Origin: Methanosarcinales archaeon
Lineage (GTDB): Archaea > Halobacteriota > Methanosarcinia > Methanosarcinales > Methanogasteraceae
Direction: 5' to 3'
NCBI GenBank assembly: GCA_030605805.1
Contig: JAUWHQ010000059.1
Location: 1 to 33,949, forward strand
DNA length: 33,949 nucleotides
Below the pieces are notes generated by a model that did not search any database, was not told the origin of the DNA, and was given only the letters and a program-made list of their open reading frames with translations. Position numbers and translations under genes: made by a program. This document shows, piece by piece, positions 26,001 to 31,828 of this stretch (positions within the stretch are counted from its first letter, which is position 1; every line of letters starts with the position of its first letter).

Positions 26001-26078
26001 GAGTTCTGGTTTTCCGGGGGTGCTTCTCAAAGTATTCGCTCAAACGACGGTCATGACGTGAAACGGCGCACCAAAAGG

Positions 26079-26086
26079 TATAAAAG
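26079..26086 (+). promoter_or_regulatory. TATA box of tRNA-Gly
   Basis: TATAAAAG, preceded by the BRE-like CCAAAAGG, lies 46-53 nt upstream of the mature tRNA 5' end. It predicts a short 5' leader to be removed by RNase P. It may also serve the downstream beta-propeller gene. Confidence 0.55.
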
Positions 26087-26131
26087 TGGTTGCACCAGTA
26101 CACTCTTATGATACCGGATACCCGGATACCT

Positions 26132-26202
26132 GCGGCTGTGGTTTAGTGGTATGACATGAGCTTCCCAAGCTTATAACCCGGGTTCGAATCCCGGCAGCCG
26201 CA
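26132..26202 (+). tRNA. tRNA-Gly (anticodon CCC)
   Basis: A 71-nt cloverleaf. The acceptor stem GCGGCTG (26132-26138) pairs with CAGCCGC (26195-26201), followed by discriminator A at 26202. The anticodon stem TGAGC/GCTTA encloses the loop TTCCCAA with anticodon CCC at 26164-26166, reading GGG. The T arm has CCGGG-TTCGAAT-CCCGG. No intron and no encoded CCA are seen. A coding sequence begins only 21 nt downstream. Confidence 0.95.
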
Positions 26203-26223
26203 TGTAAACCAGAGGTGATTTGT

Positions 26224-27258
26224 ATGAAGATAACAAGAATAATAACGTTGTTGATGGTGCTTACGGCACTGGCGCTGTCACCGTTTATATCTGCGACGGT
26301 ATACGAGGAATACGACTGTTCAATCAAGCCGGACGGTTCATTCAGCCCGGACGGCACCAAGATTGTTTTTTCCGGTTTTGATGACGAAGGGAAGGATAAA
26401 TTATTCATCTCGAAAGCAGACGGGACCGGTGCGAAGGTGTTGATGCCAGATGTACCAAAGAAGGAGTTCACTCCTGACTGGAGCCCGGATGGAGAAAAGA
26501 TCTTCTTTATATCGTTCAATGCCCAGGGAAATGGGAAGATCTACGTGGTGAATGCCGACGGGACCGGTAAAACGGAACTGATGCCGGATAGTCCGTTGAA
26601 GCAGTGGAGCCCTGATGTCAGTCTGGACGGGACAAAGATTGCTTATGTATCACGGCAGCCGGGCAGCAAGGAGAAACTCTACATCGCAAACATCGATGGG
26701 ACCGGTGCAAAAGAACTGATGCCGGACGATCCGGATAAGCAATTCTCCCCGAATTTCAGTCCTGACGGGACAAAGATTGCCTATCACTCCTTCAATGTTG
26801 ACGGCAAGCTTGACAAGATCTTCATCGTGAACGTGGACGGCACAGGCAAGGAAGAACTGATGCCAGACAGTGATGAGAAGCAGTTTACCCCAAGTTTCAG
26901 CCCTGATGGGACGAAGATTGCTTATGTTTCATTCAATGAGGATAAGCTTGAGCGGGTGTACATCGTGAATGTGGACGGAACCGGCAAGCGAAGACTCACC
27001 ACCGCAACAGAGGGCAGGGAGTACGATCCGCACTGGAGCCCTGACGGGACAAAGATCGTGTACAACGGAAATGTCGTGGTGTCGGTGCCATCAGACGGTG
27101 TAACAGGATCAGTCGCTACCGCTACCGGGTCATCAGAAACGGATGCCAACGCAGACACAGGTGCGGGCGATGAAGGGAAGTCCACTCCAGGGTTCGGCTG
27201 GATGGTGGGCGCGGGCATGGTGCTGCTCGTATACCTGCTTGCGAGGCGCGCAGCGTGA
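26224..27258 (+). CDS. Secreted TolB/PD40-type beta-propeller protein with PGF-CTERM-like tail
   Basis: A 344-aa protein starting at ATG 26224, just after a near-perfect ribosome site GAGGTGAT (26212-26219). A signal peptide, MKITRIITLLMVLTALALSP, is followed by six repeats of about 43 residues built around SPDGTKI and NVDGTGKEELMPD, which should fold into a six-bladed propeller like TolB or DPP-IV domains. A short Thr/Ser/Asp-rich linker leads to TPGFGWMVGAGMVLLVYLLA and terminal ARRAA, a PGF-CTERM-like anchor. The protein should sit on the outer face of the membrane or S-layer; its ligand is unknown. It has no obvious promoter separate from the tRNA gene. Confidence 0.9.
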   Translation: MKITRIITLLMVLTALALSPFISATVYEEYDCSIKPDGSFSPDGTKIVFSGFDDEGKDKLFISKADGTGAKVLMPDVPKKEFTPDWSPDGEKIFFISFNAQGNGKIYVVNADGTGKTELMPDSPLKQWSPDVSLDGTKIAYVSRQPGSKEKLYIANIDGTGAKELMPDDPDKQFSPNFSPDGTKIAYHSFNVDGKLDKIFIVNVDGTGKEELMPDSDEKQFTPSFSPDGTKIAYVSFNEDKLERVYIVNVDGTGKRRLTTATEGREYDPHWSPDGTKIVYNGNVVVSVPSDGVTGSVATATGSSETDANADTGAGDEGKSTPGFGWMVGAGMVLLVYLLARRAA

Positions 27259-27286
27259 AGATATCAACCATTTCGGATGCGGCTGT

Positions 27287-27322
27287 ACGAATCCCACGAA
27301 TAGCACAAATGACACGAATGGA
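27287..27322 (+). repeat. Four 9-bp tandem units in a gene-free gap
   Basis: ACGAATCCC, ACGAATAGC, ACAAATGAC and ACGAATGGA follow one another without gaps. The 304-nt stretch 27259-27562 otherwise contains no convincing gene; it ends with the ftsZ promoter. Similar ACGAATNNC runs occur in intergenic DNA of many environmental genomes, so this may be a remnant of a dispersed repeat. Confidence 0.6.
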
Positions 27323-27505
27323 TCGTCGGAGGCGAAGCATCCTGTATTTTTCCAGCACTTTCGGATGTTCCCAACTTCTGAAATGGTTTGTTCGTCGTGT
27401 GAGCTTTATGTCCGTACTTTCTGTAGTTATAAGCCCTCGTGTTCCAAACTCCTCCCTCAAAAGAGTGGTCCACATCGAAACGACGTTCCGCTCGATCTAC
27501 AATTA

Positions 27506-27514
27506 CATTTAAGT
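27506..27514 (+). promoter_or_regulatory. Candidate ftsZ promoter
   Basis: CATTTAAGTA is TATA-like and would start transcription near 27535, leaving a leader of about 25 nt that contains the GGAGG ribosome site. A second AT-rich stretch, TAATATATAA at 27531-27540, is too close to the ATG at 27563 to keep that site in the transcript. Confidence 0.4.
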
Positions 27515-27562
27515 ACCAAAAGGCGTTAATTAATATATAACTACTAACCGGAGGGCTAAATC

Positions 27563-28672
27563 ATGAAATCCATAGTCGAAGATGCATTATCTCGGGCGGA
27601 AATGCAAGTGGAATCGCCGATATACCTGCAGGATCAGTCTATCGAGACTGATCAGGAACTTGAAAAGATTCTGTCAGAACTCAAGACCAACATCGCGGTC
27701 ATAGGATGCGGTGGCGGCGGCTCGAACACCATCCAGCGGATGATGGAGGAAGGTATCAGCGGTGCTGAGCTGTGCGCAGTGAACACCGACGCCCAGCACC
27801 TGCTGTACATCAATGCGGCTCAGAAGGTACTGATCGGGCGCAAGACCACGAAAGGACTGGGCGCGGGCAGCATACCACAGATCGGGGAAGCCTCTGCCGA
27901 GGAAAATCTGGACGAGATCCAGAAGGTCGTGGATGGCGCGGATATGGTGTTCATCACCTGCGGGCTTGGTGGCGGCACAGGCACCGGATCTGCTCCAGTC
28001 GTTGCGAAAGCCGCGCAGGACGCTGGCGCACTCACGATCTCGATCGCGACACTCCCGTTCACGGCAGAAGGCTCGATCAGACGCAGCAATGCCGAAGCAG
28101 GGCTCAAGCGTCTGATGGAGGTGTCTGATACCGTAATCGTTGTTCCGAACGACCGGCTGATGGAAGTGGTGCCAAGACTCCCATTGCAGGTCGCCTTCAA
28201 GGTCTGCGATGAGGTTCTGATGCGGGCGGTTAAGGGCATCACCGAACTGATCACAAAACCGGGGCTGGTCAACCTCGATTTCGCAGACGTGCGGACAATC
28301 ATGCAGAAGGGCGGCGTTGCGATGATCGGGCTTGGCGAGGCAGAGGGCGAGAACAAGGCGACAGAATCTGTGAAAAAGGCACTCAGAAGTCCGCTTCTCG
28401 ATGTGGACATCTCTGGCGCAAGCTCGGCGCTCGTGAACGTGGTCGGCGGAGCAGATATGACTGTATCAGAGGCGGAGGGCGTCGTTGAAGAAGTTTATCA
28501 GCGAATCGATCCGAATGCACGCCTGATCTGGGGGGCACAGATCGACCCGTCGCTCGAGAACACGGTGCGCACCATGCTCGTGGTCACTGGCGTCAAGTCG
28601 CCGCAGATATACGGAAAGGGTTCTGCCGGACCAAGCGTCATCAGAAAATACGGCATCGACTTCGTGTGCTAA
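27563..28672 (+). CDS. ftsZ: Cell division GTPase FtsZ (FtsZ1 type)
   Basis: A 369-aa tubulin homologue that polymerises into the division ring. GTP-binding signatures are visible: IGCGGGGSNT at residues 47-56, the tubulin motif GGGTGTG at 136-142, and NTDAQHL at 74-80. The catalytic T7 loop is in LVNLDFADVRTIM. The C-terminus, RKYGIDFVC, resembles the end of archaeal FtsZ1. The ATG at 27563 follows ACCGGAGGG, a strong ribosome site. secE starts two nt after the stop, the usual order in euryarchaea. Confidence 0.96.
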   Translation: MKSIVEDALSRAEMQVESPIYLQDQSIETDQELEKILSELKTNIAVIGCGGGGSNTIQRMMEEGISGAELCAVNTDAQHLLYINAAQKVLIGRKTTKGLGAGSIPQIGEASAEENLDEIQKVVDGADMVFITCGLGGGTGTGSAPVVAKAAQDAGALTISIATLPFTAEGSIRRSNAEAGLKRLMEVSDTVIVVPNDRLMEVVPRLPLQVAFKVCDEVLMRAVKGITELITKPGLVNLDFADVRTIMQKGGVAMIGLGEAEGENKATESVKKALRSPLLDVDISGASSALVNVVGGADMTVSEAEGVVEEVYQRIDPNARLIWGAQIDPSLENTVRTMLVVTGVKSPQIYGKGSAGPSVIRKYGIDFVC

Positions 28673-28674
28673 CA

Positions 28675-28857
28675 ATGTCGCTGGCTAATTCGATCAAACT
28701 CGGTGAGTATGCACGGATACTCAAACTGGCAAGAAAGCCGAGCAGAGAAGAGTTTAAGATGATTGCGAAGGTTGCCGGTGCAGGAATACTGCTGATCGGG
28801 TTTTTCGGTTTTCTTGTATACCTGATATTGACAGAACTACCGCAATGGCTCCTGTGA
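28675..28857 (+). CDS. secE: Preprotein translocase subunit SecE (Sec61 gamma)
   Basis: A 60-aa single-span protein starting at ATG 28675, two nt after ftsZ. The amphipathic helix (GEYARILKLARKPSREEF) precedes one transmembrane helix (AGAGILLIGFFGFLVYLI), as in Sec61 gamma. It clamps the SecY channel. In many euryarchaea secE is followed by nusG/spt5 and ribosomal protein genes. Here a 230-nt gap and purT follow instead. Confidence 0.93.
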   Translation: MSLANSIKLGEYARILKLARKPSREEFKMIAKVAGAGILLIGFFGFLVYLILTELPQWLL

Positions 28858-29123
28858 TCGATAGCGACCGAGACCAAGTGACCTACCCGGAAATCCGATC
28901 AAACCACAAACGATTGTGAGGGGGCGGTATCTGCCTCCTTGCAACATAACCTCTGGAGTTTGAGTTTAAAGGCTCGTTTTCAAATTCGTGTGATTTTAGT
29001 GTTGATGGCGTGCGCTGATGCTTCGCATTCACATTTTTAACGAAATATAGCGCAAAAACATCTCTAAAGCGATGTTGAGTCTGCGCGATAAGTGGCATTG
29101 TTCAACACGGCATTCCAACACAA

Positions 29124-29135
29124 CGGATATAATAC
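29124..29135 (+). promoter_or_regulatory. TATA box of purT
   Basis: GGATATAATACT lies about 45-55 nt upstream of ATG 29179 and predicts transcription from about 29155, which includes the ribosome site TGGAGGAGTC. Nothing else is recognised in 28858-29178. Confidence 0.5.
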
Positions 29136-29178
29136 TTTGCAACCCATGGCAATCCAACAATGGAGGAGTCAGGCTACC

Positions 29179-30564
29179 ATGAAACAACTCGACATCATCG
29201 CAGCCCCGCTTGAAAAGAAGTCGCTCAAACTACTCTTATTCGGAGCGGGCGAACTCGGAAAAGAGATCGCGATAGAGGCGCAGCGCCTCGGCATGGAGGT
29301 CATCGCTGTGGATCGATATGAGCGGGCGCCGGCGCAGCAGGTCGCACACAGGGCATACACCGTGAACATGATGGATGCGAATGCGATGCGCTCGATCGTG
29401 GATCGGGAACGACCGGATATCATCATACCCGAGATCGAGGCGATCGACCTCGATATCCTCTTTGAGTTCGAGGAGGAGGGGTATCTGGTCACGCCGAATG
29501 CACGTGCGACACACGCCGCCATGAACCGGGAGCGTATCAGGGAATTGATCGTGAAATCCGGCGTCAAAACAGGAGCGTACGCATACACACGTACAGACGA
29601 CCTGTCAGAGTTTGCAGATGCGGTCGAGAAGATCGGATACCCGTGCTTTAGCAAAGCGATCATGTCAAGCAGCGGCAAAGGCTCATATTTCATCGAGAAG
29701 CGGGAGGACGTTAAGAAGGCGATGAATGCTGCCAGATACGAGACCCGGGGCTCCGGAGAGATGGCGATCATCGAGGAGTACATACCATTTGACACGGAAG
29801 TGACCGAGATCGCGGTCAGGCATCTGGACGAGGACGGCAGCCGGATCGTCACCACGTTCCCAAAGCCGATCGGGCACTACCAGATCGACGGCGATTACCA
29901 TTCATCGTGGCAGAGCCCGGATGTCGAAGAATACCTGCCATACAACGTCGACGAGATCGGAAAGTCGGTCGATAAGGATCCGGGGCTCGCAGAAGAGGCT
30001 GAGAAGAAGATTTACGATGCAGCACAAAAAATAACCGATAAACTGGGTGGAGTCGGGGTGTTCGGATGCGAACTCTTTGTTCGTGTCAGGGACGGCAAAG
30101 TCGAGGTCTATGGTAACGAATGCGCACCCAGACCGCACGATACAGGCATGGTTACGTATATCTCGCATCCGCAGGGATTCAATGAGGGTGGATTGCATGT
30201 TCGTGCGATCACAGGGCTTCCGATCCCGACACGCGCCCGGGCGGGCTACCGGATATTCGATCCGATCAAGCCTGCCGCATCCCATGTGATCCTCTCGTCT
30301 GTCCAGGGGTTCGACCCCGAGTACAAAGGCATCTTCGATGCGATGTCTGTGCAGGGTGCCAACATCTACCTCTTTGGAAAGCCGCTTGCGTATCACAGCG
30401 GATGGATCGTTGAGGAGCGGATGGGCATCGCGCTTGCGCTTGGCGAGAATGCGTTTGATGCCAAGCAGAAGGCGGAGGTTGCCGCACACAAGATTCGGAT
30501 CAGAACTGCGACCGAGCCTGCGTGGCGGGGGCAGGAAGAGCGGCGGATGCATGTGGCGGTGTAG
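29179..30564 (+). CDS. purT: Formate-dependent phosphoribosylglycinamide formyltransferase
   Basis: A 461-aa ATP-grasp enzyme that makes formyl-GAR from GAR, formate and ATP, the third step of purine synthesis. ATG 29179 is chosen for the upstream GGAGGAG; the frame is open to 29092 but without family sequence. Motifs: FGAGELGKEIA near the N-terminus, VTPNARATHAAMNRERIR, the ATP loop SSSGKGS, GVGVFGCELFV and NECAPRPHDTGMVT. The protein is about 70 residues longer than E. coli PurT, partly from inserts before KITDKLGG and after LFGKP. Its last 47 codons recur, diverged, at 31676-31816. Confidence 0.95.
   Translation: MKQLDIIAAPLEKKSLKLLLFGAGELGKEIAIEAQRLGMEVIAVDRYERAPAQQVAHRAYTVNMMDANAMRSIVDRERPDIIIPEIEAIDLDILFEFEEEGYLVTPNARATHAAMNRERIRELIVKSGVKTGAYAYTRTDDLSEFADAVEKIGYPCFSKAIMSSSGKGSYFIEKREDVKKAMNAARYETRGSGEMAIIEEYIPFDTEVTEIAVRHLDEDGSRIVTTFPKPIGHYQIDGDYHSSWQSPDVEEYLPYNVDEIGKSVDKDPGLAEEAEKKIYDAAQKITDKLGGVGVFGCELFVRVRDGKVEVYGNECAPRPHDTGMVTYISHPQGFNEGGLHVRAITGLPIPTRARAGYRIFDPIKPAASHVILSSVQGFDPEYKGIFDAMSVQGANIYLFGKPLAYHSGWIVEERMGIALALGENAFDAKQKAEVAAHKIRIRTATEPAWRGQEERRMHVAV
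30418..30558 (+). repeat. purT 3' end, copy 1 of a 141-bp coding repeat
   Basis: The last 47 sense codons of purT up to HV-A match 31676-31816 at a constant offset of 1258 without gaps, with about 119 of 141 bases identical by hand count. Most differences are synonymous or conservative. Homology stops at the stop codon on the right. Confidence 0.9.
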
Positions 30565-30830
30565 GGATGGTGATCAGATGGTGCCAACAGCCTGGTCTTG
30601 TCCACAGGAATGATTGCTGCCGGACCGATCAGGTTTGCTGCAACAGAGAACCCCACCAGATCCCAGCCAGTGGCAAGTATTATCGCAGGGGGATATCGTT
30701 GCCATCACAAGAGTGGAGATGATGGATCGCTAATAAAATGTTGGGGTACTCCTATGCTATCGAAGCGCAACTACTTCGGGAAACCCTTATACAAATTTAG
30801 GTGAAACGCACAAGTGAAGGAGAAGTAATC

Positions 30831-31049
30831 ATGTCCGCTGAAATTTCTGTCTATGAAAAAGAGCTAATTCGTGAAATCGAAGAGACACCGCACGAATATC
30901 TACCTAACCTGCTTCAGATTGTCAGATTGTTCCGTGAGAGCGTGGTGTTAAAGCCTGCCGAGGATAGCTTCCGTCAGGGCTGGAAGGAAGCGATGGCAGG
31001 TGAGACACGACCGGTATCTGAATTGTGGGATGACATTGATGCCGAGTGA
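30831..31049 (+). CDS. RelB-type antitoxin
   Basis: A 72-aa acidic protein. ATG 30831 is preferred to the frame-open 30801 because AAGGAGAAG lies just upstream. The C-terminal pattern FRQGWKEAMAGETRPVSELW is typical of small antitoxins paired with RelE/ParE-like mRNA interferases. The toxin start lies inside its last codons (11-nt overlap). A TATA-like CCCTTATACAAATTTAGG is centred about 40 nt upstream, so the pair has its own promoter, probably repressed by this protein. The ORF is intact, unlike the toxin. Confidence 0.82.
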   Translation: MSAEISVYEKELIREIEETPHEYLPNLLQIVRLFRESVVLKPAEDSFRQGWKEAMAGETRPVSELWDDIDAE

Positions 31050-31388
31050 GCCAGCCGAACCTGTGCAGGTTGAGTATACCCCGGAATTCAAGCGTAACCT
31101 GCGGGCACTTGCCAAAAAATACCGGCACATTCGCTCTGACGTTCAGCCGGTGATTGACCAACTTCGGGCAGGCGAGGTTATGGGCGACCAGGTGCCCGGG
31201 GACGCGGGTGCACCATATTCAAGGTGCGGGTGCGGAACATGGATATCCGGAAAGGCAAACGTTCTGGCTATCGCCTGATCTACCACCTCAAGACGCCTAC
31301 AAACGTCATTCTTGTGACGATTTATTCCAAATTGGATCAGGCAGACATCTCGGCAGAGCAGATTCGGCGCATTCTGACCCAGGTTTGA
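31039..31388 (+). pseudogene. RelE/ParE-family toxin, frameshifted
   Basis: The toxin begins at ATG 31039: YTPEFKRNLRALAKKYRHI and VIDQLRAGEVMGDQVPG are typical RelE-fold sequence. Frame is lost at CCCGGGGACGCGGG (31195-31208). In another frame CTIFKVRVRNMDIRKGKRSG, then YRLIYHLKT, VILVTIYSKLDQADI and IRRILTQV continue to the TGA at 31386-31388. One missing base or two extra bases would explain it. Intact, the product would be about 115 aa and cut mRNA on the ribosome. As it stands the protein lacks the catalytic C-terminal half. Decay and sequence error are both possible. Confidence 0.85.
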
Positions 31389-31675
31389 CAAGCACTTCGC
31401 CTGACAGCGCAAATACGCGAGACGAATGAACAAATTCGTATCGTTTTCTGGCGCCCACCCCTCCCATCTGTCCGCGCTCATCCTGACATGCGACCTCCCT
31501 CCCGCGGGTGCCCCTGACTTTAGAGTCGATCTCACAATTCGAAATCTCAATAAAAAGAAGTCCGGACAAGATATTATATCAAAAAAGAAGCGTCCAATTT
31601 CGTAAAATATCCAATTATTGGACAGTCTCTTTGGTTAGAGTGGAGCGGCTGGGACTTGGAAAGATATCGACGGCG
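31389..31675 (+). other. Gene-free stretch between the toxin remnant and the purT remnant
   Basis: No gene is supported here. The right part is AT-rich, with a 13-nt palindrome TCCAATTATTGGA at 31610-31622. Just before the repeat, LGKISTAR is encoded in frame, closer to the usual PurT sequence at that point than the version in the intact gene. The related gap 30565-30830 also lacks a convincing gene. Confidence 0.4.
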
Positions 31676-31819
31676 CGGATGGGCATCGCGCTTGTGCTTG
31701 GCGAAAGTGCGTTTGATGCGAAGCGGAAGGCTGAAGTTGCTGCGCACAAGATCCTGATCAGGACTGCGGCCGATCAGGAGTGGCAGGGGCAGGAAGTGCG
31801 GCGGATGCATGTTACCTGA
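31676..31819 (+). pseudogene. Orphan 3' end of a purT gene (copy 2 of the 141-bp repeat)
   Basis: In frame this encodes RMGIALVLGESAFDAK and so on to RRMHVT and a stop, matching 36 of the last 47 residues of the intact PurT by hand count. There is no ATP-grasp core upstream, so it cannot be an enzyme. The reading frame is unbroken to the final stop. It ends nine nt before the convergent Fe-S oxidoreductase gene. It is most simply a gene end displaced by the insertion that carries the toxin-antitoxin pair. Confidence 0.85.
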
Positions 31820-31828
31820 TCCGGGCTG

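Noticed and set aside
26260..27080. DNA-level tandem repeats that might suggest a CRISPR-like array
   Set aside because: They encode the in-frame 43-residue propeller blades; there are no constant repeats with unique spacers here or elsewhere in the window.
31306..31569. Minus-strand ORF of 87 aa
   Set aside because: It overlaps the RelE-type toxin remnant antisense and continues into low-information DNA without a ribosome site.
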